From the NCBI RefSeq assembly GCF_000264995.1, contig NW_006767434.1:2444004-2508003 (forward strand): a DNA stretch of 64,000 bases, in the 5' to 3' direction. The position numbers were made by a program, and so were the translations under genes. This DNA comes from Punctularia strigosozonata HHB-11173 SS5. Its lineage: Eukaryota; Basidiomycota; Agaricomycetes; Corticiales; Punctulariaceae. The notes under the pieces were generated by a model that saw only the letters and a list, made by a program, of their open reading frames with translations, was not told where the DNA came from and made no database searches. Shown in pieces: positions 1 through 11,220 of the stretch. Every line of letters starts with the position of its first letter. Positions within the stretch are counted from its first letter, which is position 1.

Positions 1-3000
1 GTCAAGAGTGTGTTCACGGATATATCCTTGTTGATAGGGAGCGGGGTGGGTCCTACGGCCGTGATGTTGATCTAGGAGCAAGTTGGCTTATCATTGGTAA
101 CGCTCAGCTGTTATGCTTGCCTCTTGCTCGTCCGGTAGCCCGAAATGCGCAAGTACACGACGAACGTCGCGTTCGGGGTTACGTGGGAGGCTGAACCAAT
201 GAATATACAGCCAAATTTCCTATATCAGGCACGTACATGGCCAGGTAGTCGCCAGCCTGATACGACATTTCTTCGGGCAGTCGGAACTCTAGACAACCAC
301 ATTAGCTCATGAAAATCGGGCAAAAGCGTCAATCACCAATATGTCTCTTTTCGGATGTGCCTGGTTTGCTTAGGATTCTATTCTCGAGTACCGTACCTAA
401 GGCTGCATCAGCCTGCCGCAAAGCTGCCGGTCGCGCGGTTCCGCGGTCGATGACCCTGATACTCAGATTCTCTCCTATAGCCGTGCCTGTGGTGGTGACG
501 GTCTGTAACGGGATATCAGTGCGCTGTAAGAATGACCGCTGCATGCATACCTTTTCCAAGGTCTCCCAGAACAAAGCCTCGAAGTTATCGAAGGCCTGGA
601 AGAACATCGCATCGCTTGCATCGCCTTCCCCTCGCGGTATGAGAGGTGTAGCACCGCGTTGTTCGAAAAGTGAGTCGCAAAGTTTCGGGATACGCTGGTA
701 AGTCTGGACCCAGTCGCGATTGCCGCAACCAAATACAGCATATTTAACGCCTTCCAGCTCTGCACCTTTCAGTGCCGAGAGCCATCCCACAAATTGGGCC
801 GCGTTGTCCGGAGGTTCTCCTATGGCAGATTGAGGGATACACTACGGCAGTATACCAAACGGAGTATACCTTCATATGACGCGGTGATAATCGCCACAGG
901 CCCGTCTGCAGGAACGTGGCCCGTTGCAGAATCAAGGTTTCCAAGTGTTGCACGGAAACCTAGACCATGTCAATAACAAACACCCATGAGGTTGAAGAGG
1001 GCATATGCATACGTACCATGGGATGCGGCATCAGTTGCCAATCGTTGAGCAAAAGCCTCGGAAGAGCCGCCGTTCGATCCGTAAAGAACATACATTGGAG
1101 GCCGCGAGGGATCCGCGGGCGGACGCGGCTTCGACTCCTCGGGGTCCTTTCCATCGTCGCTCAAGATCCTGAGCAAAGTAGACGAGGGAGCAGCAACGAG
1201 TTGCCTTCTTCCTTTGCGCGGAATGGCATGTACATGAAACTGGTTCGGCTTGATGGTGAGGGTCTGCTTGATCTTCAGCGTGTAGGAGGGGTCATCCATG
1301 ATGAGGTCAAACTTCTGAAAAATCGATGCGAGCACGATGTGCGCCTCCTGGAGAGCGAAAGCGCGGCCCTATACATCTGTTCGGATGGGAAGCCCAATGA
1401 CGGAGGAGAGCATGTCAACATACAATGCATCCACGCATACCTAAAACAACATGTGAGTCCAGTAGGACATACATGAAGAGGAATCTCACCATAGCCGAAG
1501 GGTTGCCAAGCATTAGGCTACCTGCTGTCAGATGAATAGCAATGAGGTGCATCAAAATAGCATACCGGGAGTGCCTCGAACTTCCCTCCAAGCATCCGTT
1601 CCGGACGGAACTCTTCAGCCTATATAATCTCGGTCAGTACGTGATGCACCGATGTGTCTCCCACCCACGTCTTCTCCCCAAACACTGGGATCACGATGGG
1701 CGAAAGCGGCAAGGATACTCAACCTTGCCCTCGCTTTGACAGCGTACTTGCCCTTGCACAAGGTGGTATCCTCCTTCGGTGAAACGGCGCGAGCAAACGC
1801 AGTAGGCGAAAGGCGCAAGCTCTCCCTCATGCACGCTACGAAACGTGTGGTCAACGAAAACACTCGGATATGAACAGCGAGAACCACGACGCACCAACCA
1901 AGTAAGGCATCTTACTGATATCTTCGTATTGAATAGGCCTATCACCGATCACAGTGTCGATCTCTTCGCGCAGCGTTTCCAAAGAATGCGGATTCTTGAG
2001 GAGATAGTACGTTGTGAACCCAAGCATACCTGGGTCTCAACGTGTTAACGCCTGCAATAGCTCACACGGATCCAACGAACCTGAGGTGGTTTCGTGCCCT
2101 TCATGCGCATAATGTTTAGTACACTGATGTACTGGCTAGTTGTCATGACTTACCAGCGATGAGAAACGTTATGAGCTAACAGCAACATCGATGTTAGAGA
2201 TATAGTGGCCCTGAAGGATCTGCGGCCCACCAACGTTGTACCGTATGTTTTCATCACTTAAACCTTCACCTGTCTTTGGGTCTCTGCCGTTCAACATCGT
2301 ATTGAGAACATCCTTGGAGTCAACCGGATTCGCTTTGCGATCGGCGATGACTGGCACAGCACTGAGCCTACGGCCACGAAGCTGTGACAAAGGACGTACT
2401 GTGGTCTGCAAGTGCCGCCATCGTCTTGATATCTTGGTCCCATTTCGCTTGGCTACCTTTCATGAAGGCCTGTACGAGACCCGGAAGACGGGAACGGGAA
2501 CCAGCTTCGACCAGAAAGTCGGACATCGATTTGACAAACGGCTGCTGATTCTCCTGTATAGCTTTTAGTTGACTGCGAGGGCAGTCAGGCTGGATTCGTA
2601 GAGTGCACACCATATAGAAAGAATTCATCCTACGTGTGTTGCATTCAGCTAGGCACGCACGACTATACCAAACGGAATTCATACCTATATGACATCGCAC
2701 ACAAGCTGATGGTATCAAGAGTCAAGCGAGTGTAGTCTTCCTATATTCCCTGCTGTCAGTCGTCGGGGTTTACGTGCATACAAGCTATGTACCGTCGGGT
2801 CAATGACATGTGTAGAGCCAAATCTGGCGATGCGGTCAGAAAACTTTCAGCGAGTGAAATGGTGAGCACCATGCCTCTCCCATTTCAGCAAGAGTTGCGA
2901 GCATATATCAATCATGTCATCGAACATGCCACGCAGCGCGACCGTGCCAAAGGCGGGCATTAAGAGCCGATCTGAGTCAAAATGGTAGTTGATGTTGTAA

Positions 3001-3440
3001 AGCCCGAGTAATGAGCGTGACTTACGAGCCTTGCCCCAATCTGGTTCGTGATTATATGCCTGCCGTTAGGTATTGGCATGCGTCAGGTTCGACGGCAAGC
3101 TCAGTATCAGGTGCGTACCGTGAAGAGGCCGTCTCCAGCCCCAGCGCGGATCTCTTCTAGTGCGCCACGGACAGCTTTTTCGAATCTTTTCTCGTCACTT
3201 AGCTCGTTCTGCAGCTCGTATGAGGTGCAGAAAATGACTTCCTCTCCTATAACAGCTGGTTGAAAAAAAAAGTACTCGACGTTGAGTGCGGTAATGCAAC
3301 ATACCGGCGAGTACGAGCTTGAAGATACCGCCGTACTGTTTCGTGAGCAGTGCATAACTGCGCGCCGGCACCTCCTGGTCGATATCACGGAGGTTGCCCA
3401 AGAACGGTACGGCTGGTGGTTGTGGGATCGGTGTGGTCAT
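1..3440 (-). CDS. CYP505: CYP505-type cytochrome P450/NADPH-P450 reductase fusion (partial, 3' end outside window)
   Basis: Self-sufficient fatty-acid hydroxylase of the P450BM3/P450foxy type: an N-terminal haem monooxygenase fused to an FMN/FAD reductase. The start codon at 3438-3440 opens [17 protein letters not shown], the usual proline-rich CYP505 N-terminus. Going down the minus strand I read [54 protein letters not shown], the ExxR helix RESLRLSP (about 1830), EEFRPERML, then the haem loop FGYGMRGCIG (about 1365-1500, Cys codon 1427-1429). A linker and an FMN/flavodoxin domain follow ([16 protein letters not shown] near 1080; [10 protein letters not shown] near 720). The start of the FAD domain ([26 protein letters not shown]) reaches the left edge. 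At least ten short introns occur, including a 17-nt exon at 1424-1440. No break was seen. The remaining FAD/NADPH domains should lie to the left. Confidence 0.93.
1424..1440 (-). other. 17-nt micro-exon carrying the haem-ligand cysteine of the P450
   Basis: The upstream exon ends in QPFGY plus one base at 1490. A 49-nt intron (1441-1489) follows, then 17 nt that finish the Gly codon and encode MRGCI, then a 55-nt intron (1369-1423), then [10 protein letters not shown]. Both introns have GT-AG ends. Only this reading gives the invariant FxxGxRxCxG signature. Confidence 0.85.
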
Positions 3441-4257
3441 TGATCGCAATGGTTTGGATATGACCTGCCGTTGACATGCTCCCCCATCTCCCTTATATAC
3501 GTCCATCTACCGCTTAAGACCGCGAGTGCCGTACGTTGAGCGTGTCATATCCAGAATGCTATGTGCAAGAAGAAAGGCCGCAGTCGCCCTTTCGAGGGTC
3601 CACGAGAACGTGACATGTCTTCGAAGGCCACTTTCGGAGAGAGCTTGTTCCATGAAACGGCGGGCTGGGCGCTGATGAAAGCTCACGGGACAACCCCAGC
3701 CAACCTGACGTGGACTGCATAGAGAACCGTAAAGCTTGCAACAACCGGTGATGCGAGTGTGTCGATCCCGGAGTGCACCAACGTCGCATCGAACTATTCC
3801 ATGGAACCGCCGTGCACCCGGCAGGACCGCCTTACCTGCGGGCCCTGCCTGAACTCGCCAGAAACCGGTGGAGATAGAAGCAACCAGATCATACGAAGTA
3901 ACCGTATCTCCCGAGATCCATTCAGCGTGCGAGGATGACCGATCGGATAAGCGAGCAACGCCAACAGCTCGCGGCCGCTCATACTAATAGCAAATGGAGC
4001 GAGTGGGCTTTCGGTGGCGATACATGCCTTTCCTTTTCAGGATGGGCGTTAGGCTGTAAGACTAATGAACATCGAGAGTATTCCTCAATAACATCAGTAC
4101 GGCCATGTTCCCATTGGCATAGTTGTGGTCAGATAAACTGCGCTGTACCTTTGTAGATATCCAGGACTTATTAGAGGACTCGAGGATCCCACACTGACTC
4201 ATGAGATGATCAACGCGCGGACGCCCACCGTGGAACCACCACTCTTGTTTCTTGTTC
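3441..4257. other. Divergent intergenic region, CYP505 / Rad60-like
   Basis: Between two divergent start codons, so it should hold both promoters. Short open frames on both strands have no recognisable protein character. I see no repeat or RNA gene. Confidence 0.6.
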
Positions 4258-5923
4258 ATGTCGACTCGTCCCCGTCCCCGTCCCCGTCCTCGGAAAGCTG
4301 TCGCCACTTCGCCACCAGATGGTTCATCTTCCTCTGGCGTCCCCGTTATCTCTTCCGATGTTAGCCAGCGCGAGCAGGAGCTCAACCGGGATGATATGTT
4401 GTTCATCAAGAATACAACTCGTAATCCAAACACGTGGAAGCGGCTAGAGAAGTCTACGCGGGGTGATCCCTCATGTACTGTATCCCTTGCGCAAGTCTAA
4501 TGTCATATATGCGTTGTCTTTACAACGCAACGTGAAGATAAACTCGAATCGCGAACCTCCTCGCCTTCTTCGGGTGAAGACGAAGACGGATTATCGACGT
4601 CTCGAGTACGGTCGAATCGCAATCGTAAACGTACCAAAGAGGCCGAAGTGACTCGTCTGAAGTGGGAAAAACTCAAGGAGGAGGCTGCATTGTGAGGGCG
4701 GCATGTATATGCACGGATATGTAGCTTTACTCACTCAAGCCGTTCTTGAGGGTAATCTCCGATTCAGACGATAGTTTTCTTGATGTAAACAAGACCGAAG
4801 ACGTCGACCGCTGGGGGGAGGAGCTCACTCACAAGCGTAAACGCGGCCAACGTGATCGGTCGAGGTCCATCACCCCGCCGCCCGCCTTACCACAGGCTAC
4901 TTTGCAACATGCGCGCGAGATTATACGGCAAGTGTTCTCTTCGTCACGTTCGTACGTTCTCTGAACCAGGTTCATTAGGCAAGCGCTCGATGGACGGCCC
5001 CGAGCATACTCACCCACCATCGAGCTCGATGACGATTCCGACGGCAGCATTCAACTCGATCCTGAGCTCGCAGCTATACAGAAAAACGTGCGTCTTCAAG
5101 CCGCGCTGCCCCCGGCGGAATCGGGCGGTCCTACGGAAGTAGTGATCACCGTGAAGTGGAAGCCGCATCCGGCCAAAGGGGAGGGGAACGGCCGACAGAC
5201 CAGCTGGATTTTCAGGCTAAAGCGGGTGAGTGTAGCTTCCTCGCAACAACCGGACTATCGATCGTTGAACGGGTACATGATCAGTACGACACGCTGCGGG
5301 CAGTGTTCGAAGGAACGGCTGATGAGGCGGACATGCTGGTCGATAATGTCGTTCTCATGCAAGACGGCATTCGTGTGTTTCCATCTTCAACTCCGCATGG
5401 CCTCAACATGTGGGCAGAAGGCGAACTCGGTCAGTCAATCGCTCTGTTCTTTCATTTCCTTCCATTGACCCACGTAACAGAGGCTTGTAATAAACAAACT
5501 TTCGAATACCTTCGTACCCATCGGAATACTCGTGGACGCTCCCCATCGATACCACCAGCAGAATCCCATGGCCCTCCGCGCTCACCTTCTCTTCTTCCCT
5601 TTGCGCCCAGCGAGCAAGACACATCGGGTTCGGATCTTGGCTCGGACACCCAGGAGTCGGCTTCAGACACGTTCAAGATCGTCCTCCGCGCCGAAAAGGC
5701 GCCGAAGGATGTGATTCTACTCGTCCGACCCACCACGCTTTGCAGTACGATTGTGGCTGCATTCCTGAAAGCGAATGGGCTCGTAGAGCAATATCCGGAT
5801 CCTGCATCTACTGCCAAGAACGTACCGCATCTAGTCGTGGATGGCGATCGAATGCCTCCAAATGCCCCTATATCCGACGCAGATTTGGAGGAGGGTGACA
5901 TGGTCGAAGTGGCTGGATTATAG
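4258..5923 (+). CDS. Rad60/Esc2/NIP45-like protein with two SUMO-like domains
   Basis: Probable genome-stability or SUMO-pathway adaptor of the Rad60/Esc2/NIP45 family. The ATG at 4258 opens MSTRPRPRPRPRKAV, followed by a disordered charged N-terminus (SDSDDSFLDVNKTEDVDRW, KRKRGQRDRSRS, IELDDDSDGS). A first SUMO-like domain begins near 5115 (VVITVKWKPHP; NVVLMQDGIRVFPSSTPHGL). The C-terminal Rad60-SLD domain spans about 5670-5920: FKIVLRAEKAPKDVILLVRP, then PHLVVDGDRMPPNAPISDAD, ending LEEGDMVEVAGL. Introns read near 4692-4750, 4930-4970, 5227-5283 and 5430-5482. The first intron (about 4450-4540) is uncertain. It is convergent with the PhyH gene. Family assignment is good; the exact role is inferred from the family. 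Confidence 0.85.
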
Positions 5924-6071
5924 CCATAACTGTTACGACGATTTCCATATTGTTCTGGGCTTCTCTTCTATGATACGTGTAGCATCCAACGAACCGTATC
6001 TCCCTATCGTACATGACTCAATCATCGTAACTTACGCTCGTCGGAAAGCATATATATGCGCACTGATGCGA

Positions 6072-7311
6072 TTAATGGGCTTTCGCAGCTTCTTCGCGAA
6101 GGGCCGCTAGCCTCTTCTCCTCCTCCTGTCTCATCTTCTGTTGGATCAACACCCTCTTTGGCACTATCATTCTCCGTTCGCCGCTGATAGACCAGCCCTC
6201 GAGAGCATTCACGCCCAAAGCTCTCAAGGTCTTTTTCTCCACCAAGCTCAGGTTGTGACCTGAACCATCGAACCGGAAGGGTTCTTTGAGTGATACAGGC
6301 GGATTGGTGATCACCCTAGGCGTCCGCAGGTGATTCTTGCTGGCTGAATGCATCATGAGGGGATGCATGAGCACCACGTCGCCGATTTTTCCAGTCATTT
6401 CGACGAAGTGAGAACATCGCTGAACCTCACGGAGATGAGACCAGTATCCCGGGACCGACGTGTCGACGGGGTCCATTGGAGAGTTTGTCCCGGTCGATGG
6501 AACAAATTGCCGATCGACAGGCATGACACCTTCGGGGTGCGAGTGGAGATACTTTGCGATGATGTCGATGCCGTCAGGACATATGTACGTTCCTGGAATG
6601 TTGGAATAAGACGAAGGATACAGGGAATCATATTGCATTGAGACAACGAGCGTACCACCGCCTCTTGGCTCAATGTCCGAGAATACGGGTATGACGAGGA
6701 GTGCTTGTTCCGGCGAGTCGAGGAAGTGGATCTACATCTTTACAGTTAGTTTCAAGCTATCTCCCGTCTGCATATTTCTTCGTGACTCACGAAGAAATCC
6801 CCATCTACGTGCCAATTATCGAGCTCCTTCGGCAGAAGCGGCTCTCTACCCACCAGTTCATGAAGCCCGAGGTTGACGATGAAGCCGTTTGACCAAGTGG
6901 CACTTTTTTCATCAATCCGGTCTTCGCCTCCAAGCAGGTCACAAATCGCTGCCCAAGCCTGTATCAGGAAGCGTGAAATCATTCTTACACGTTTCTTCAA
7001 ATACGCGGCCATAGATTACCTTCGGCGCGAAATCAGCCACTTTGATTCTCTTGGTGTCCGGCATATGGATCCTATCTCTGTCGGTCGGCCATGTGGACTT
7101 GTCCTTGGGGTCCATTCCCAGGCGTGGCCAAAGTTCGGAGGTCCACTGTGCCGAGGCCTCACGCGTGAAAGCGCCGTCGATGCGGATGTATCCATATTCG
7201 AGAAAGTGGTCGATGTCTTCGGCTTCGTTATCCGCCGACAGGTATGCAATGGTCAATGTAAGCGAACCGACCAGAGGCGGGCCACTCACGCGTCAGATAT
7301 TGATAGGTCAT
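6072..7311 (-). CDS. Phytanoyl-CoA dioxygenase (PhyH) family Fe(II)/2-oxoglutarate oxygenase
   Basis: Non-haem Fe(II)/2OG oxygenase of the PhyH superfamily; the substrate cannot be told. The start at 7309-7311 gives MTYQYLT, joined by a first intron to PEDIDHFLEYGYIRIDG. Iron ligands are visible: HxD in DNWHVDGDFF (about 6800) and the distal His in VVLMHPLMMHSAS (about 6360), followed by the likely 2OG-binding Arg in TPRVITNPP. RGGGTYICPDGIDIIAKYL is formed across a further intron near 6600-6660. The protein is about 320 residues with a charged C-terminal helix (QQKMRQEEEKRLAALREEA). I read four introns with GT-AG ends. No targeting peptide is obvious. It is often annotated in basidiomycetes as hypothetical or PhyH. 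Confidence 0.88.
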
Positions 7312-7874
7312 TGTACTCGAATTCCAGACGCAGCACGAAGTTGTGCTAGTACGACCCTGCCTTGAGAGACAAGCTGCTGTCTTTTGACCTATTGGCGGAC
7401 AAATCTCGGTAGCATGTGTTTGCCTCATGAATTGGCACGGTTGGCGCTTCGACGCAAGGATAGATCACGCAGCGTCATGTTGTCTACGGATGTAGCAGAG
7501 GACTCGCGGGGTGAGGTTCTGAACGACGGACTGCGGCATCGCGGGGCTCCGACGAAGTCGAATTCAGTTCGGGAACGGACGCGACTTCAGGCCCTAACAT
7601 CCAGAATTGTGTTGCGAACTTCGTCCGAATTCTGTACCATGCATGAGTCCAGATAACGAGGGCCGGAGGGCATATCTTGAGGGCTCACCTACGTCATCGC
7701 AGTGGCAAGGTCAAACACTGTTAATCAAGGTAATCGGATACAAGATGCGGAGCCCAGAGCAGACGTGAATACACCATGCTCGGGAGGCAAACCCCGCATC
7801 ATAGAAACCAATTAACCAGAAACGTATCCTACAGACTTCAAGCACAAGGTAGCATGCTTCGAGCACAGTGTAGC
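7312..7874. other. Intergenic region between tandem PhyH and ZIP genes
   Basis: Lies upstream of the PhyH start and downstream of the ZIP stop, so it should hold the PhyH promoter. I see no gene, RNA or repeat. Confidence 0.5.
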
Positions 7875-9248
7875 TTAGGAAAGCCTCCTTGTGCCTTCCA
7901 TTAGATCACCTACCATGTCCCCCACTATATCCAACACGGCTGTAGGATCGGTACTTGAGCTAGGAGGTGTTGTTGGGACCACAGCCCCGAGTTCGCTCCC
8001 AGACCCGTGTCCGTGTCCGAGAAAGGTGGACAGAATGACGGGAATGAACAAGCCAGCGACAATCAATCCGGCACGGGTTTTTGCCCCTATCCCGTCCGCA
8101 CTGTCATGTGAGCCCGACGGATCTTGAAGAACAGTAGCGACGTATAGGAAGCTGCCTCCCTGCGACAGCAATATGGTGAGAATAACAAAGAATGAGCAAC
8201 ATGCTCAGCTCACCGAGAAGAGAATTATGAGCGCTGTCCAACCCGTGGACCCGGCCAAACCGAAGAGATAGAAAAACGTATAGGTTATTAAAGCAGCGGT
8301 CGGAGTTGATGCCGCGAAGACTGCTATGTGCTTTTTACATTGACTGCGGGGGAGGGATAACGATAGAAGGGACGCGGAAAGAGCCAATGTAGTTGGTGCT
8401 GCAGGTCATTCGACGTATCAGTATTAAAATCAATGTTATTCAGGCTGGCGATACTTGCCTTTGTGTAATAACAATGCCAGGAACACTATGAATGATAGTT
8501 CGGAAGAGTCATGTGTACTATCGGAAAGAGCGGATATCCCAAGGGCGAGTCCGTCCGAGAACGCGTGTGTGACGAGGCCTAGAGTGAGCGCGTACGCGCG
8601 TGCTCGACTCTCATCGGTGCCTCCTCCTTGATGTTGATGGATGTGGGAATATGAGACCCGTCTTGCATGCGTTGGACGAGTACCGTTCACATGTCCATCC
8701 TCGAGGTCTATGTCGTCAGCGTCGAACTCAACGGTCGTGGATTCTGTATCTTTCGGCCGCTGATTCAGAGCTATGTTGGTGGACTGCGAATGGGCGTGAT
8801 GTCCATGGCCGGATATGAGCTTCTCAACTAGGAGCATAAAGGTAAAACCTGATAGGATAGCGACAGCGAACTTGTTGGTCGGAAACTCCCAGTCGGCAAT
8901 GGTGGATTCTGCAAGGGTTTCTGCGCCTCTGAATGGTATGAGCAACGTTCGGCCAAGGGGGGCACTGTTTCACGCACTCAGGGATAATAACTGAAGGCTG
9001 GGAGTTCAAAAAATGTGGCACTCCGTTGTACGCGACTTCACTCACCGCCCAGAGCAGCACCGAGCAACAGGCCGGTACCGAGATTCGAAAGGCCGTCCGT
9101 CTGCCGTTCTGTCTACAAATTTGAGCTTCATAGCTTATATGCCGTATGCACACGTACTGGAGAACGCGAAAGACAATGGCAGCATGCCGATGCCGAACGC
9201 GCTCGCGCCGAGCAGGATGCTCTGAACAACCAGCAACGGAAAGCCCAT
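7875..9248 (-). CDS. ZIP-family (ZIP9/Atx2-like) zinc/manganese transporter
   Basis: Multi-pass metal transporter of the ZIP family, closest in feel to animal SLC39A9 (ZIP9) and yeast Atx2 of the Golgi. The chosen start at 9246-9248 gives MGFPLLVVQSILLGASAFGI, a first membrane helix followed by GMLPLSFAFS. Then LGTGLLLGAALGVIIPE carries the PE of the ZIP fold, and FAVAILSGFTFMLLVEKLI is the third helix. A His-rich loop (GHGHHAHSQS) follows, then HAFSDGLALGISALSDS (about 8560), the metal-site helix IV signature, and helix V FIVFLALLLHK. Further helices are near 8330 and 8020. The intron at 8399-8458 uses a GC donor (GCAAGT) and a CAG acceptor; splicing it gives HKAPTTLALSASLL. An exon near 8960-9000 is poorly resolved. 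Confidence 0.88.
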
Positions 9249-10204
9249 GACAAACGAGATGGTGACACTGCACCAGAGACAGGGCACGGCTAAATCCAGA
9301 GATCCGTTGCGAGAGATAAATCAATCCCAGCAGTTGCGGCAACGGTTGAAAGTTATGGTGACCTTGAAGTTAGCCAATTCCGACTCCCCCGAAGGGAAGG
9401 AGTTGGTTCTTTTTCCGACCACTTCGGTCACAGTGACAATTCTGTGACCCCCCGCCAAAGCGTGATGAAGGCGTGATAAAGCGTGATTTTGACTCTGGCG
9501 TGGGAGCGTGACAGCTGTAGGTGTGGGATTGCTTACGTAAGTATGGAGATCAGTTCAGGGATGAAAAGGTCCTAGCCGTGTCAGTTTCCCATGGTCGTTT
9601 GCCACTGACCGTGGGAGAAACAAGACTATTTACGTAATCATAGTCCCTCAAGGTTTGGCCGGTGGCTATACGTCGAAGCACCATGACACTTGCCTATTGC
9701 GGTAGTATAGGCTGGGGCATATGGCAACGGAACCTCGAATAGAAATAGCAATAGTCAAAAAAGCCGCTAAGCCCAGATTGCCGGTTGACCGGGGCATGTT
9801 GGCGCCAGTTCGCGTGTGTCAGAACCTCGGAGTTGCAGTCAAATATCTGAGAAGAACAAGGAGTATCGAGCGGAGGCTTGCGTTCGATCTCCGACATCCG
9901 TGTCGCGCAAATGCCGATCATGGCACATGCCTATACATGCCGGCCGCTGATCCGCTAGACCGGCATTGTCTACTTATGGGGGAGTCGGACGCGGCGCTTG
10001 GCGCCCCCTTACCCACGTTCTGTCAGCTACTTGACGGGCGCCTACTACAAGCTCTGTGTGGCTGTTCGTACCTCAGCGCTAACGTCTCCAGACCCTCCCG
10101 ACACAACCGCGTTCATAGCCAATTCATAGCAGGCTTTGGTCCAGCAAACTACAGACGTGCGCTCACCATCCCACAACCGCTCAATACCTGTCAAATTGAT
10201 TACC
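9249..10204. promoter_or_regulatory. Divergent intergenic region, ZIP transporter / Cet1 gene, with several short motifs
   Basis: This 956-bp stretch separates two divergent genes. At 9361-9371 is ACCTTGAAGTT, one base from the Zap1 zinc-response consensus ACCTTNAAGGT, 113 bp upstream of the ZIP start. At 9426-9433 and 9442-9449 is a perfect 8-bp inverted repeat (GGTCACAG / CTGTGACC). At about 9458-9488 GCGTGAT occurs three times. TTACGTAA occurs at 9533-9540 and 9630-9637. I see no supportable coding sequence. Regulatory roles are inference. Confidence 0.4.
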
Positions 10205-11220
10205 ATGTCTGGCGACGAACACCATAATGATGAAAGTCAAGCACGCAAACGAGCCCGACTGTCCCCGTCATCCAATTCTAACGGACACCCACTACCCCCT
10301 TTGTCGCTTTCTATATTGGGTGTCGAACCTTTGGACGAGTTTATTCACGAAATCGCCGACTTCGTTCACCACATGATCATGACACGTCCGGAGCACCTGG
10401 GTGGATCCGTCGAGGTTGAGGCGAAGATCGGCGTTTTGAAGGACAAGCAAAGCGGGATGCGGTTGCAGTTTCCGGTCTTAGTAGAAACAAGTCCGTGACA
10501 TTTCTTACGTACTTGATCGGAAAACTGATACATCGCAGTACTGGCCCCGGACTCGATTCCCTCTCGCTTCGAGTCAAACATGTCTGCAGCCCAGCACAAA
10601 CATTTCAACACTCTGCTGAACAAGCTCAAGGTGGACCCACCACAAACCGCTTCCGAAATATCCTACACTCACAGATACTTGGTTGACTCGTTCTACCCGC
10701 CCGCACATCCCGGGGAAAGAGAAAAGATCCGAGTCACGCGAGATGAAAAGACTGGCACAGTTCTTGAATGCACGCAGAAGATACGTCTTGGGGACTTGAA
10801 CATCTACAGCCCGAAGAGGGCAGCCGACTGGCGGATATCGGTTAACCTTGAGGTACCAGTGGCACCTCCGACCGGGACTGCGACACACACGCGCCGAAAA
10901 GATCGGCTCTCATACTCACACGAGGAGTTCAACATCGACCTCACGCAGGTCACCTCAAACACCTCACCTAACGGCCCGGTATGAGTCTCGCGCGGACATT
11001 GGTTTGCCTGACGCTAACAACGTGTCACCTTTCACAGCCTGAACTACTTCACGAACTGGAGGTTGAAATTGCCCGCCCAGAGTTTCTGCTGGCTGCGGCC
11101 ATGCGAAGAGGGGACCCTCAAGCCCCAGAACATGAGCGGAACGCGTTTGACGAGCTGATCCGGGCATTCGTGAATAATACCAGGATTTTGCTACGAAACA
11201 CAGGCGGCGATGGCTTCTAG
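10205..11220 (+). CDS. CET1: mRNA 5'-triphosphatase (capping enzyme beta subunit, Cet1 type)
   Basis: Metal-dependent RNA 5'-triphosphatase, the first enzyme of mRNA cap formation in fungi (triphosphate tunnel fold), acting with the guanylyltransferase in the nucleus. Three exons (10205-10490, 10539-10978, 11038-11220) give 302 residues. A charged N-terminus contains KRARLSPSSNSN. The first metal-binding ExE strand is VEVEAKIGVL and the last is ELEVEIARPEFLLAA. Between them lie HKHFNTLLNKL, the basic strands VTRDEKTGTVLECTQKIRL and DWRISVNLEVP, then RRKDRLSYSHEEFNIDLTQV. All are typical of the Cet1 tunnel. The protein is shorter than yeast Cet1 because the N-terminal extension is short, as is common in basidiomycetes. 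It is essential in yeast. Confidence 0.93.

Noticed and set aside
9721-10227. 168-codon plus frame before the Cet1 gene
   Set aside because: It runs out of frame into the Cet1 start and has no protein-like pattern; treated as promoter DNA.
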